Source: an uncultured Pelagibacteraceae bacterium
GTDB taxonomy: Bacteria > Pseudomonadota > Alphaproteobacteria > Pelagibacterales > Pelagibacteraceae
Direction of reading: 5' to 3'
Length of the DNA: 64,000 bases
Assembly (NCBI GenBank): GCA_902621345.1
Contig: CACNLV010000001.1
Coordinates: 310,001-374,000 of the forward strand
Positions 1 through 10,747 of the stretch are shown here, piece by piece. A program made the position numbers and the translations under genes. The notes under the pieces were generated by a model. The model worked only from the letters and a program-made list of their open reading frames with translations, did no database searches and was not told where the DNA came from. Positions within the stretch are counted from its first letter, which is position 1; every line of letters starts with the position of its first letter.

Positions 1-1
1 C

Positions 2-208
2 CATGATAAATTAAAACTTTATCAATTTCACTCAAAAGTTGCTAAACATTATTTTTGCTCAGATTGTGGAATTTATACTCATCATAATCCAAGAATAAAT
101 CCAGCAATGACAGGATTTAATGTTGGATGTATTGATGAAATAAATACTTTTGAAATGAAGGATGTTACGGTAAACGATGGTCAAAATCACCCATTAGATA
201 AAAAATAA
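2..208 (+). CDS. GFA / CENP-V family (glutathione-dependent formaldehyde-activating-like) protein, C-terminal part, truncated by window start
   Basis: Open frame from base 2 reads HDKLKLYQFHSKVAKHYFCSDCGIYTHHNPRINPAMTGFNVGCID..., with the CxxCG-IYTHHNPR motif typical of GFA proteins; stop TAA at 206-208. Absent from the ORF track because its start is outside the window. Confidence 0.8.
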   Translation, partial: HDKLKLYQFHSKVAKHYFCSDCGIYTHHNPRINPAMTGFNVGCIDEINTFEMKDVTVNDGQNHPLDKK

Positions 209-213
209 TTTTC

Positions 214-1143
214 ATGCAACAATTTAGCTTATGCTTTGGTAAGGTAAAAAAAGACTGTTTAAAGTTTATCAAATCTCAAGAGACAAAAGCTGACAAATTT
301 AAGAATAAAGAAAGAATGATTAAATTGTTCTTAATTCCATTATGTTTTTGGATAAGTAAAAAAGCCGAAAAGAAAAAACCTTATTTTGTGGGTTTAGCAG
401 GGGGTCAAGGAACAGGTAAAACTACAATTAGTTCTTTAATAAGAATTATCTTAACAAAATACTTTAAATTAAATGTTTTTAGAATTTCAATAGATGACTT
501 TTATAAAACAAGAAAAGAACGTAAAAATTTATCAAACAGAGTTCATTCTATGCTTTTAACAAGAGGAGTTCCAGGAACTCATGACATTGATATGATGTTA
601 AATTTCTTTAAAAAAGCAAAAAGCAATAAATTTAAAAGACTAAAATTACCAACATTTAATAAAGCCATAGATGACAGATTTAATAAAAAATACTGGTACG
701 ATTTAAAGGACAGACCAGATGTAATTATATTTGAGGGATGGTGTGTTGGAGCGAAATCTGAAAAAAATAGCTCATTAAAGAAAACAATCAATTCAATGGA
801 GAAGGCCAAGGATCAAAAACAGATCTGGAGAAAATATGTTAACGACCAATTGAAATCAAAATATAAAAAATTATATTCCCAATTGAATTGTTTAATTTAT
901 TTAAAAGCAAAAAATTTCAGTTTGCTCCAAAAATGGAGATTAAAACAAGAGAGAAAACTTTGGGTAAAAAGTAAAGTAAAATCAAACTTAAAGATTATGA
1001 GTAGAGGGGATGTAATTAATTTTATGCAAACGTATCAAAGAATTACGCAAAACATGTTCAAGAATATGCCTAAATATGCATCAATTATATTCAATTTAAA
1101 TAGTAACCATCAGATCAAATCTGCATTATATAGAAACAAATGA
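214..1143 (+). CDS. P-loop kinase, D-glycerate 3-kinase-like
   Basis: Walker A GLAGGQGTGKTT followed by SIDDFYKTRKER and RGVPGTHD, as in plant/bacterial glycerate kinases. Confidence 0.75.
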   Translation: MQQFSLCFGKVKKDCLKFIKSQETKADKFKNKERMIKLFLIPLCFWISKKAEKKKPYFVGLAGGQGTGKTTISSLIRIILTKYFKLNVFRISIDDFYKTRKERKNLSNRVHSMLLTRGVPGTHDIDMMLNFFKKAKSNKFKRLKLPTFNKAIDDRFNKKYWYDLKDRPDVIIFEGWCVGAKSEKNSSLKKTINSMEKAKDQKQIWRKYVNDQLKSKYKKLYSQLNCLIYLKAKNFSLLQKWRLKQERKLWVKSKVKSNLKIMSRGDVINFMQTYQRITQNMFKNMPKYASIIFNLNSNHQIKSALYRNK

Positions 1144-2438
1144 AAAAATTTTTAATTATCATTCTTAGTAATTTATTTATAATTTCTAATTTAAGTGCTG
1201 AAACATTTACTGCAGCTCTAAAAAAAGCTTATAAAAATAATTCTGAATTAAATGCTGAAAGAGAAAATATTAGTATTTCGGAACAAGAACTTAAAATCTC
1301 AATGAGTTCCTATTTTCCAACAATTACTCTAGAGGGATCAAAGAGCCAAGATGAGACTGACAAATTAACAAATAGAAATGGGTCAAATGCCACAATTACT
1401 GATGTAGATACAGAAACTAAATCTATTTCAGTTACTCAAACATTATTTGATTTTGGTAGAGGCGCTGATTTGTCAAAAAGTAAAATTGGTATCAATTTAG
1501 CTAAAGCAAAACTTTTAAAAAAAGAGCAAGATATTTTATATAAAACTGTAGCAGCGTATACCGGGTTAATTTCAGCGAATGAAAAATTAGAAATTAATAG
1601 AGCTAACGTTGAGCTTCTAAGTAGACAAGTTGAAACTGATAGAATTAGACTTGAAAGAGGTCAAATTAGTTTATCAGATGTTTCACAATCAGAGTCATCG
1701 TTAGCTGGCGCAGAAGCAAGTTTCATTCAAGCACAAAGTGACCTTTTAACTAGCAAGTTGAATTATGAAAATATTATTGGACCTTTAGGTAATGCTCAGT
1801 CATTAGATAAAAGTTCAATAATGAGTTACCAAATACCAGGCAGTTTAAATTCAGCTATTGAACAATCTAAAAAAAGTAATCCAGATTTAATTATTGCTGA
1901 AATGGAATATGAACAATCGAAAAAAGATACATCGATTGCAAGATCAGAATTGGTACCAACTGCAAAATTATCTTTAGAAAAGTCCTACTCAGATGACTTT
2001 AGCGCTACTTACGATGAGAGAGATAAAGAAACTTTAAAAGCAACTGTTACTTGGCCATTTTATTCAGGTGGAAAAAATCTGGCATCGTTAAATAAAAATA
2101 AGAATATAGAAAATAGATCACGTTTAACTTTAGACAGTGAGATTAAACAAAATCAAACTAATGTAGCAAGTGCCTGGTCAAATTTTCAATCAAATAAAAG
2201 TTTGCTTAACTCTGTTCAATTGCAAGTAAGGGCAGCGGAAATTGCAAATGAAGGTATTACAGCAGAATATAATAGCGGTTCTTCTGGCAGAACTACTCTT
2301 GAAGTTATTCAATCTAATTCTCTTTTATTGAATGCTCAAATTTCTTTAGCCGATTCTGAGAGAAACTTTATTCTTTCTCAATTTAATTTGCTTAAATCTA
2401 TCGGTTTACTCAATAGTGATTATCTAAAATTACGATAA
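1140..2438 (+). CDS. tolC: TolC family outer membrane efflux protein
   Basis: Signal peptide; TolC-type repeats (TFTAALKKAYKNNSELNAERENI..., VTQTLFDFGRGADLSKSK). Overlaps the upstream gene by 4 nt. Confidence 0.85.
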   Translation: MKKFLIIILSNLFIISNLSAETFTAALKKAYKNNSELNAERENISISEQELKISMSSYFPTITLEGSKSQDETDKLTNRNGSNATITDVDTETKSISVTQTLFDFGRGADLSKSKIGINLAKAKLLKKEQDILYKTVAAYTGLISANEKLEINRANVELLSRQVETDRIRLERGQISLSDVSQSESSLAGAEASFIQAQSDLLTSKLNYENIIGPLGNAQSLDKSSIMSYQIPGSLNSAIEQSKKSNPDLIIAEMEYEQSKKDTSIARSELVPTAKLSLEKSYSDDFSATYDERDKETLKATVTWPFYSGGKNLASLNKNKNIENRSRLTLDSEIKQNQTNVASAWSNFQSNKSLLNSVQLQVRAAEIANEGITAEYNSGSSGRTTLEVIQSNSLLLNAQISLADSERNFILSQFNLLKSIGLLNSDYLKLR

Positions 2439-2544
2439 AAAGAGGCTTTTTAGGCTAAAATAAATAAATCTTGCTAATGAGAACAAAATGTGTACATTTA
2501 TTTTATGATTCGAGTGTTAAAAAACGTAAAAAAAAAGGCAAAAA

Positions 2545-3693
2545 ATGACTAAAAATAACTTAAAAGTAGTTAAATCTACTAAAAATCAGGAATTGGAAAA
2601 TAAAGAGAAAAATAAGGCTTTAGAAGCTGCAATCAGCCAAATCACAGATAATTTTGGAAAAGGTTCAGTAATGAAGCTCGGTGAAAAAAGAGCTATGGAT
2701 ATCGAGTCGGTATCTACTGGATCTTTAAGTTTAGATTTAGCTTTAGGAATAGGTGGATTACCTAAAGGCAGAATTATTGAAGTTTACGGACCAGAGTCTT
2801 CTGGAAAAACAACATTAGCATTACAAGTTGTTGCTGAAGCTCAAAAAGCAGGTGGAATTTGTGCATTCGTTGATGCAGAGCATGCTTTAGATCCAGTTTA
2901 CGCAAAGAAATTAGGTGTAAATACTGAAGAGCTTTTAATCTCTCAACCAGATGCAGGTGAGCAAGCTTTAGAAATCGCTGATACGTTAGTAAAATCAGGC
3001 TCTATTTCAGTTATCGTAATTGACTCTGTTGCAGCTTTAACTCCAAAAGCTGAAATTGAAGGAGAGATGGGAGATCATCATGTTGGTCTTCAATCAAGAT
3101 TAATGAGTCAGGCTTTAAGAAAATTAACTGGTTCAATTTCAAATACAAACACAATGATGATTTTCATTAACCAAATTAGAATGAAAATTGGAGTTATGTT
3201 TGGAAGTCCAGAAACAACATCAGGTGGAAATGCACTTAAGTTTTATTCATCTGTAAGAATGGATATTAGAAGAATTGGAGCCATCAAAGATAAAGATGAA
3301 ATTATTGGTAATACTACAAGAGTAAAAGTAGTTAAGAATAAAGTTGCACCACCATTTAAAGTTGTTGAGTTTGACTTAATGTATGGTAAAGGAATTAGCA
3401 AAATGGGTGAGTTAGTCGACCTAGGTGCTAAAGCTGATATTATTGAAAAATCAGGAGCATGGTATGCTTATAAGGGTGAAAAGATAGGTCAAGGTAGAGA
3501 AAATGCAAAAACTTATCTTGCACAAAACCCTAATGTTGCTGCAGAAATAGAAATGGCAATTAGAGAAAAAGCTGGTGTGATTTCAAAGAAAATTGAGGGA
3601 AATCCACTAAGTCCTGAAAAAATTGAAAAGGAGAAGAAAGTAGCTGAAAATGAAGAGGCTGCAAAAGAGACTACTCCTACCAAAAAGAACTAG
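2545..3693 (+). CDS. recA: Recombinase RecA
   Basis: [44 protein letters not shown] and other canonical RecA blocks. Confidence 0.98.
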   Translation: MTKNNLKVVKSTKNQELENKEKNKALEAAISQITDNFGKGSVMKLGEKRAMDIESVSTGSLSLDLALGIGGLPKGRIIEVYGPESSGKTTLALQVVAEAQKAGGICAFVDAEHALDPVYAKKLGVNTEELLISQPDAGEQALEIADTLVKSGSISVIVIDSVAALTPKAEIEGEMGDHHVGLQSRLMSQALRKLTGSISNTNTMMIFINQIRMKIGVMFGSPETTSGGNALKFYSSVRMDIRRIGAIKDKDEIIGNTTRVKVVKNKVAPPFKVVEFDLMYGKGISKMGELVDLGAKADIIEKSGAWYAYKGEKIGQGRENAKTYLAQNPNVAAEIEMAIREKAGVISKKIEGNPLSPEKIEKEKKVAENEEAAKETTPTKKN

Positions 3694-3717
3694 AATTAAA
3701 GGTCATCTTTAAATTAT

Positions 3718-3742
3718 AAAGGCGCTTATAATAAGCGCCTTT
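3718..3742 (+). terminator. Intrinsic terminator-like hairpin downstream of recA
   Basis: Perfect 11-bp stem AAAGGCGCTTA-TAA-TAAGCGCCTTT, GC-rich core in an AT-rich genome, followed by pyrimidine-rich cccccttc. Confidence 0.75.
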
Positions 3743-3793
3743 CCCCCTTCATCCCTAACTAGACATAAAACAAAAAAGCTGTATTTTAAAAAT

Positions 3794-6460
3794 ATGGCAG
3801 ACAAATCATTAAATGAAATAAGAAGCACGTTCTTAAAATACTTTGAAAAGAATGATCATAAGATTGTTGAGTCCAGTAATTTAGTGCCAAATAATGACCC
3901 AACACTAATGTTTGCTAATTCTGGAATGGTGCAATTTAAAAATGTATTTACTGGTTTAGAGAAAAGAGATTATCAAAGAGCAACCACTTCTCAAAAATGC
4001 GTAAGGGCAGGTGGTAAACATAATGATTTAGAAAATGTTGGTTATACCCCAAGACACCATACTTTTTTTGAAATGCTAGGAAATTTTTCTTTTGGAGATT
4101 ATTTCAAAGAAAGAGGAATAGAACTAGCGTGGAATTTAATAACTAAAGACTTTGGCCTTGATAAAAATAGGCTTTATGTAACTGTTTTTCATGAGGATGA
4201 CGAGGCTTTTAATTTTTGGAAGAAAATTGCAGGTTTTAGTGATGATAAAATAATTAGAATTGCAACGTCAGATAACTTCTGGTCAATGGGTGAAACTGGG
4301 CCATGTGGTCCTTGTTCAGAAATATTTTACGACCATGGTGATCATTTAAAAGGAGGATTGCCAGGAACTAAAGATCAAGATGGTGATCGTTTTATTGAAA
4401 TTTGGAACTTAGTCTTTATGCAGTATGAGCAAGTCTCAAAAGATAAAAGAATAGACCTGCCAAAACCGTCTGTCGATACAGGAATGGGATTAGAAAGAAT
4501 TGCAGCTCTTTTACAAGGAACACACGATAATTATCAAACTGATCATTTTAAGAAATTAATAAGTTCAATATCTGAAGTTACAAAAGTCAAACAAGAAGAT
4601 AAAAATATATCAAGTTTTAGAGTAATTGCTGATCACTTAAGAGCAAGCTCATTTCTTTTAGCTGAAGGTGTTTTGCCCTCAAATGAAGGTCGTGGATATG
4701 TTCTTAGAAGAATAATGAGAAGAGGTATGAGACACTCTCATTTATTAGGATCTAAAGAACCAATATTTTTCAAAATTTTTGAGGCTTTAAAAAATGAAAT
4801 GTCAGGAAATTATCCAGAATTAGAAAGATCAGAGTCATTAATTCGAGAAACATTAAAAATGGAGGAGGAAAAATTTTTAGTTTTACTTGATAGAGGAATT
4901 AAAATTTTAAATGATGAAATTTCAAAAATAGATAAAATCTTACCAGGAGATGTGGCGTTCAAATTATATGATACTTACGGTTTCCCATTAGATCTGACTG
5001 AAGATATTTTAAAAAATAAATCATTAACAGTTGATCATAAAAAATTTGATCAACTAATGAAAAATAGCAAAGAACTTGCTAAAAAAAATTGGAAAGGTTC
5101 AGGTGACAGTTCAGAAGAAGCAATTTGGTTTTCAATCAAAGATAAAATTGGTCCAACTGAATTTTTAGGTTACGAGTCTAATCAATCAGAGGGAGTTATA
5201 TTAAATTTGATTAAGGATAATAGCGAAGTAAAATCATTATCCACTGGTGAAGAAGGAATGATAATAACAAATCAAACTCCTTTTTATGGTGAGTCCGGTG
5301 GACAACTTGGAGACAAAGGCACAATAGTTTCAGGAAACTCAGTTTTTGAGGTTGAGGATACACAGAAGAAACTTGGCAATTTATTTGTTCATTATGGTTC
5401 GTTAAAAACAGGCTCAATAAAAGTGGGTGATGCTGTTGAATTAAAAATTGATATTGAAAGAAGAGCAAATCTAAAAGCTTATCACTCAGCAACACATCTT
5501 CTTCATGAATCTTTAAGACGAACACTTGGGAAACATGTTATGCAAAAAGGTTCACTTGTTGCACCAGATCGTTTGAGATTTGATTTTAGCCATATGAAAC
5601 CAATTACAAATGAAGAGCTAGAAACTATTGATAAATTGGTAAATGAATATGTGAAAAATAATACTGAAGTAACGACTAGAATTATGACACCCAAAGCAGC
5701 TATTGAAAAAGGTGCTCTAGCATTTTTTGGAGAAAAGTATGGTGAGGAAGTAAGGGTGGTATCTATGGGCAAAGAAAAAGAAGCATATTTTTCAACAGAA
5801 TTATGCGGTGGAACCCACGTTAGAAACACCGGCGATATAGGAAAATTTAAAACCGTAAGTCAGTCTTCTATAGCAGCAGGTGTTAGAAGAGTAGAAGCAT
5901 TAAGAGATAAACAATTAGATGAATATATTAAAAATAAAGAAAAAGCATCAACACTCTCAATTCAGAAAGATGAAGATACAATTAAAGAATTATCATCTCA
6001 AATTATAAAACTTGGTGGTAAGCCAAATATAGAAAGTAAAGATCTTAAGGAACTTATTAAAAATCTCACAAGACAACTTGATCAACTTAATGTGAACTCA
6101 GTTCTAAAAGACAAAACAAAAAATATTATTAATGATCAGAAAATTAAAGATATAAAAGTAAGATTTCAAAAAGTTATTGATCTACCACCTAAAGATTTAA
6201 GAAAACTTGTTGATAATGGAAAAAAAGAATTAGGTGATGGTATTATAATTGTATTTGCTACTAATGAGGATAAAGTTGGACTAGCTGTAGGTATAACTGA
6301 AAAATTAGTGGATAAATATGATGCAGTTAAATTTGCTAAATTAGGTTCAGAGACTATTGGTGGCAAAGGTGGAGGCGGAAGAAAAGATTTTGCTCAAGCT
6401 GGTGGTCAGGACCAAAATAAGATTGATGAAGCTTTCGATAAGATAAAGTCTTTAATTTAA
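3794..6460 (+). CDS. alaS: Alanyl-tRNA synthetase
   Basis: Full-length AlaRS motifs: [39 protein letters not shown]-terminal [16 protein letters not shown]. Confidence 0.98.
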   Translation: MADKSLNEIRSTFLKYFEKNDHKIVESSNLVPNNDPTLMFANSGMVQFKNVFTGLEKRDYQRATTSQKCVRAGGKHNDLENVGYTPRHHTFFEMLGNFSFGDYFKERGIELAWNLITKDFGLDKNRLYVTVFHEDDEAFNFWKKIAGFSDDKIIRIATSDNFWSMGETGPCGPCSEIFYDHGDHLKGGLPGTKDQDGDRFIEIWNLVFMQYEQVSKDKRIDLPKPSVDTGMGLERIAALLQGTHDNYQTDHFKKLISSISEVTKVKQEDKNISSFRVIADHLRASSFLLAEGVLPSNEGRGYVLRRIMRRGMRHSHLLGSKEPIFFKIFEALKNEMSGNYPELERSESLIRETLKMEEEKFLVLLDRGIKILNDEISKIDKILPGDVAFKLYDTYGFPLDLTEDILKNKSLTVDHKKFDQLMKNSKELAKKNWKGSGDSSEEAIWFSIKDKIGPTEFLGYESNQSEGVILNLIKDNSEVKSLSTGEEGMIITNQTPFYGESGGQLGDKGTIVSGNSVFEVEDTQKKLGNLFVHYGSLKTGSIKVGDAVELKIDIERRANLKAYHSATHLLHESLRRTLGKHVMQKGSLVAPDRLRFDFSHMKPITNEELETIDKLVNEYVKNNTEVTTRIMTPKAAIEKGALAFFGEKYGEEVRVVSMGKEKEAYFSTELCGGTHVRNTGDIGKFKTVSQSSIAAGVRRVEALRDKQLDEYIKNKEKASTLSIQKDEDTIKELSSQIIKLGGKPNIESKDLKELIKNLTRQLDQLNVNSVLKDKTKNIINDQKIKDIKVRFQKVIDLPPKDLRKLVDNGKKELGDGIIIVFATNEDKVGLAVGITEKLVDKYDAVKFAKLGSETIGGKGGGGRKDFAQAGGQDQNKIDEAFDKIKSLI

Positions 6461-7666
6461 TTTTTTTTTCAAATTACTATCAATTACATCCAAGAACTGA
6501 TTAGTAGTTAAATATTTACTCGAAGGTCCAACTAGTAATGCAAGATCTTTAGTCATCAAACCGTTTTCAACACATTCGACGCAAACTTTTTCGATCGTAT
6601 TTGCAAAACTTATAAGTTCATTATTTCCATCTAATTTACCTCGATGAGCTAAGCCTCTAGTCCAAGCAAATATAGATGCGATAGGGTTTGTGGATGTTTC
6701 TTTACCTTGTTGATACATACGATAATGTCTAGTAACAGTACCATGAGCTGCTTCAGCCTCCATTACTTTACCATCTGGAGTTAATAATGTACTAGTCATT
6801 AGACCTAAAGAACCATAGCCCTGGGCCATTGTATCAGACTGCACATCGCCATCGTAGTTTTTACATGCCCAGATATATTTTCCACTCCATTTCATTGCAC
6901 ATGCAACCATGTCATCAATTAATCTGTGTTCGTATGTAATTTTAGCATCATTAAATTGTTTCTTAAATTCTTTATTGAATATTTCCTCAAAAATATCTTT
7001 AAATCTTCCATCATACTTTTTTAGGATTGTATTCTTAGTTGATAAATATACTGGCCACTTCTTTATCAATCCATAGCTGAAACAAGATCTAGCAAAATCT
7101 TCAATCGATTTATCTAAATTATACATTGAAAGGGCAACTCCCGGACCTGTAAAATTAAATACTTCATATTTGATTTCATCTTTGCCATCTTCAGAAGTCC
7201 ATTTTACTTCCATTTTACCTTTGCCCGGTACTTTAAAATCTGTAGCTCGATATTGATCTCCAAAAGCGTGTCTTCCAATAATTACAGGATCAGTCCAAGA
7301 TGGAACAAGTTTTGGAATATTTGAACAAATAATTGGCTCTCTAAAAACTGTGCCTCCAATAATATTTCTAATGGTACCGTTTGGAGACCTCCACATTTTT
7401 TTTAATTTGAATTCTTCTACTCGAGCTTCGTCAGGCGTGATTGTTGCACATTTAATTCCTACACCAACTTTTTTAATTGCATTAGCTGCATCAATAGTTA
7501 TTTGATCATTTGACTTATCCCTGCTTTCCATACCGAGATCGTAATAATCAATGCCTAAATCTATATAAGGAAGAATTAATTTATTTTTGATAAATTCCCA
7601 GATTATTCTGGTCATTTCATCACCATCTAACTCTACAACTGGGTTTTTTACCTTTATTTTGCTCAC
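6452..7666 (-). CDS. icd: NADP-dependent isocitrate dehydrogenase (eukaryote-like/IDH1-type)
   Basis: [41 protein letters not shown]; 404 aa, typical of alphaproteobacterial IDH. Confidence 0.95.
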   Translation of the reverse strand: MSKIKVKNPVVELDGDEMTRIIWEFIKNKLILPYIDLGIDYYDLGMESRDKSNDQITIDAANAIKKVGVGIKCATITPDEARVEEFKLKKMWRSPNGTIRNIIGGTVFREPIICSNIPKLVPSWTDPVIIGRHAFGDQYRATDFKVPGKGKMEVKWTSEDGKDEIKYEVFNFTGPGVALSMYNLDKSIEDFARSCFSYGLIKKWPVYLSTKNTILKKYDGRFKDIFEEIFNKEFKKQFNDAKITYEHRLIDDMVACAMKWSGKYIWACKNYDGDVQSDTMAQGYGSLGLMTSTLLTPDGKVMEAEAAHGTVTRHYRMYQQGKETSTNPIASIFAWTRGLAHRGKLDGNNELISFANTIEKVCVECVENGLMTKDLALLVGPSSKYLTTNQFLDVIDSNLKKKLN

Positions 7667-7736
7667 TTTATTTAACTATCTTAATAATTGAATTTCGCAA
7701 TTTTATATACATATTAATGAAAAAATTATCAAATAG

Positions 7737-8390
7737 ATGAATATGTTTAGCAAGATATTTCCAAAAATTCACGCTGAGGGTTATAAATTCTTAGTTATTG
7801 CAGGAATTATAACTATCATTTTTTATATTTTAAGCAGCTTCCTAGGATTGATTGGTTTAGTTTTAACAATCTGGGTTTACTATTTTTTTAGAGATCCGGA
7901 TAGAATAATTATTAATAATGACAATTATCTTGTAAGTCCTGCTGATGGAGAGGTAATCAAAGTTGAAGAGGTAGATGGCCCAAAAGAACTTGGTTTAGAA
8001 AATAAAAAATTTAAAAAAATTAGCATATTCATGAACGTTTTTGATTGTCATGTAAATAGAACTCCATGTAGTGGAAAAATTGAAGATATTTTATATAAAC
8101 CAGGAAAATTTGTAAATGCATCTTTAGATAAAGCAAGCGAAGACAATGAGAGAAATTATTACAAAATTAAAGATAGTCACGGTAATGATATCGTTGTTGT
8201 TCAAATAGCAGGATTAGTTGCAAGAAGAATTGTATGTGAGTCAAGCAAGGATCAAGATTTAAAACAAGGTGATAGAATCGGAATGATAAGATTTGGAAGT
8301 AGAGCAGATGTGTATTATGAAAATTATGAACCCCTTGTTCAAATTGGTCAAACTTCTATAGCTGGAGAAACATTGCTAGCTAAAAAATAA
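7737..8390 (+). CDS. psd: Phosphatidylserine decarboxylase
   Basis: Short Psd form; VSPADGEVIKVEEVDGP, NVFDCHVNRTPCSG, and C-terminal RFGSRADVYYE processing region. Confidence 0.93.
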   Translation: MNMFSKIFPKIHAEGYKFLVIAGIITIIFYILSSFLGLIGLVLTIWVYYFFRDPDRIIINNDNYLVSPADGEVIKVEEVDGPKELGLENKKFKKISIFMNVFDCHVNRTPCSGKIEDILYKPGKFVNASLDKASEDNERNYYKIKDSHGNDIVVVQIAGLVARRIVCESSKDQDLKQGDRIGMIRFGSRADVYYENYEPLVQIGQTSIAGETLLAKK

Positions 8391-9193
8391 TGGAACCGCA
8401 AAAAAAAAAATTTAAAATCGTAAGTGATAAAAAAAGCGCTAGAGTGATCTTACCGAATATGTTGACCTTAATAGGCGTTTGCATTGGATTAACATCTATA
8501 AGGTTTGCTTTAGATGGCAGATTTGAATTAGCTATCGTAGCAATTATTATAGCAGCTTTAATTGATGGCTTAGATGGAAGAATAGCTAGACTAATTAAGG
8601 GAACATCAAAAGTTGGTAAAGAATTAGATTCTTTAACAGACATGATAAGTTTTGGAGTTGCGCCTGCGTTTATCATGTTTTTTTGGAAACTAAATACACT
8701 TGGAAAATTTGGATGGTTATTATGTTTAATATATGTAATTTGTGTTGCCTTAAGGCTCGCACGATTTAATGTTAATTCAGTTAGTGAGCCTTCGTGGAGA
8801 GATAATTTTTTTGAGGGTGTACCATCTCCAGCTGGGGGAATTTTAGTGCTTACACCTTTAATTATAAGTTTAAGTGGATTTGAATTATATAAATTAAATT
8901 ACAACATAATCACACCGGTCTTTTTTATAGTTACCTCTTTTTTATTAATAAGTAAATTTCCAACTTATTCTTTCAAAAAGATAGTTATTCCTAGAAGAAC
9001 AACTATATTTCTGTTATTTGGCATTGTTCTATTTTTTGGATTATTACTTATATACACATTTAATGTAATTGCATTAAGTGCTGTCATTTATGTATTATTG
9101 TTGCCTATAAGTTTTCTTCATTATAAAAAAATTAAAAAGCAACATGAAAATGACAGAATTCAAGATGAAGATGATCTTGAAGATATACTTTAA
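8390..9193 (+). CDS. pssA: CDP-diacylglycerol-serine O-phosphatidyltransferase
   Basis: CDP-alcohol phosphatidyltransferase motif DGLDGRIARLIKGTSKVGKELDSLTDMISFG. Confidence 0.93.
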   Translation: MEPQKKKFKIVSDKKSARVILPNMLTLIGVCIGLTSIRFALDGRFELAIVAIIIAALIDGLDGRIARLIKGTSKVGKELDSLTDMISFGVAPAFIMFFWKLNTLGKFGWLLCLIYVICVALRLARFNVNSVSEPSWRDNFFEGVPSPAGGILVLTPLIISLSGFELYKLNYNIITPVFFIVTSFLLISKFPTYSFKKIVIPRRTTIFLLFGIVLFFGLLLIYTFNVIALSAVIYVLLLPISFLHYKKIKKQHENDRIQDEDDLEDIL

Positions 9194-10104
9194 TGAAAAA
9201 AAATGTAATTGTATCATTAGCTGATGCTAATTATTTTCCTCTATTAGATGAGTTGATTAATTCTATAAAGAAATTTAAAGAAAGTGAAGATGTTGCTATT
9301 TGTGTATTAGATGCAGGATTAACACAAGATCAAAAAGATTTATTGTCAAAAAAAGTAGATGAAATTAAAAAAGCAGATTGGGATATTGAAGTTCCAGAGT
9401 TTAAAGTAAATGGAAAAGAATGGTTAAAAAGTCAAGTCTCAAGGGCTTTTTTGCCAAAGTACTTCCCAAATTATGATAAATACTTATGGATTGATTGCGA
9501 TGCTTGGGTGAATAATTGGGAGTGTGTTGAATTATATTTTAAAGCTTGCGACAATGGTAAATTAGGTATCACACAGACGCTTGGGCCTGGATATAAAATA
9601 ATGTCGAAAGTTAATTGGCTATTTGGAAAATTAGCAATTATTAAATCACAAAATTTCAAACATGCAGTGAAATCTAAAATACCATATGATAAAGCAAGAA
9701 AATTAGCCTTTGCACCGCATATAAACATTGGTGTTTTTTCTTTGGAAAAAAATTCTCCTGGTTGGGAAAGTTGGCAGAATAATCTTAAGCAAACTTTAAA
9801 AGCAGGAAATATTTTCGGCTCTGAGGGATTAGCGATTAATATGTCAGTATATATTGATGATTTAGCTACAGAATTTTTACCACTTAATTGTAATTGGATT
9901 GCTAGTAATCTACTGCCAAAATATGATGAAATTAATAACACTTTCGTTGAACCATACTTACCCAATTATAAAATAGGTATAATGCACCTTGCAGCTGGTA
10001 TTTGGAAAGATGGTAAGGACATGAGGACAAACAAAAGTATTGAAATCGAGATCGAAACATTAAGTGATAAAAAAGTTAATAAAAGCTTAAGGTATAATAT
10101 TTAA
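9193..10104 (+). CDS. Glycosyltransferase (GT8-like)
   Basis: N-terminal VSLADANYFPLLDELINSI and a DxD-type site (KYLWIDCDAWVNNW). Substrate unknown. Confidence 0.6.
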   Translation: MKKNVIVSLADANYFPLLDELINSIKKFKESEDVAICVLDAGLTQDQKDLLSKKVDEIKKADWDIEVPEFKVNGKEWLKSQVSRAFLPKYFPNYDKYLWIDCDAWVNNWECVELYFKACDNGKLGITQTLGPGYKIMSKVNWLFGKLAIIKSQNFKHAVKSKIPYDKARKLAFAPHINIGVFSLEKNSPGWESWQNNLKQTLKAGNIFGSEGLAINMSVYIDDLATEFLPLNCNWIASNLLPKYDEINNTFVEPYLPNYKIGIMHLAAGIWKDGKDMRTNKSIEIEIETLSDKKVNKSLRYNI

Positions 10105-10716
10105 TTGAAAAAAAATAAAATTTCTAAAAACTGGATCAATAGACAAAAGAGAGATATTTATGTACGCCAGTCGAAAGTTGACGGATATAGAGCACGATCA
10201 GCTTATAAATTAATTGAAATAGATAAAAAATTTAAGATTTTTAAGAATGGAATGTTTATTTTAGATATTGGGGCAGCACCCGGAAGCTGGTCTCAATATG
10301 CCTCAAAAGCAATAAAAAATAGTAAAATAATATCAATTGATTTAAAAGATATGTCACCGATTAATAATGGAACTCATATTAAAGGTGATTTTACAGAGCC
10401 TGTTATTCAAGAAATAATTAAAAAAAATTTAACAAAAGAATTCGATGTAGTCATGTCTGATATGGCTGTAAATACCACTGGTGTAAAAAACCTTGATTCA
10501 ATTCAAACTGGAGAATTATGCAAAGAGGCAATGATATTTTCAAAAAAAGTAATTTCATCAAAGGGTTATTTTATTTCAAAAATTTTTATGGGTAGCACCT
10601 TTAATGAAATTGTCGCACTAGGAAAGAAAATATTTAGAGAAGTGAAGGTTTTTAAACCTTTATCAAGCCGAAAAGAATCTAAAGAAAGTTTTATAGTTTG
10701 TAAAAAAATTAGATAG
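10105..10716 (+). CDS. rlmE: 23S rRNA 2'-O-methyltransferase RlmE/FtsJ
   Basis: RSAYKLIEIDKKFKIF, ILDIGAAPGSWSQYA, MSDMAVNTTG; TTG start. Confidence 0.93.
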   Translation: MKKNKISKNWINRQKRDIYVRQSKVDGYRARSAYKLIEIDKKFKIFKNGMFILDIGAAPGSWSQYASKAIKNSKIISIDLKDMSPINNGTHIKGDFTEPVIQEIIKKNLTKEFDVVMSDMAVNTTGVKNLDSIQTGELCKEAMIFSKKVISSKGYFISKIFMGSTFNEIVALGKKIFREVKVFKPLSSRKESKESFIVCKKIR

Positions 10717-10747
10717 TCACTTTAATATTATAAGGAATCATATATAA

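Noticed and set aside
5211-5829. Minus-strand ORFs inside alaS (5211-5525, 5503-5829) and similar antisense ORFs throughout the track
   Set aside because: They lie wholly opposite well-supported coding genes, have low-complexity or mirror-like composition and no recognisable domains; treated as spurious.
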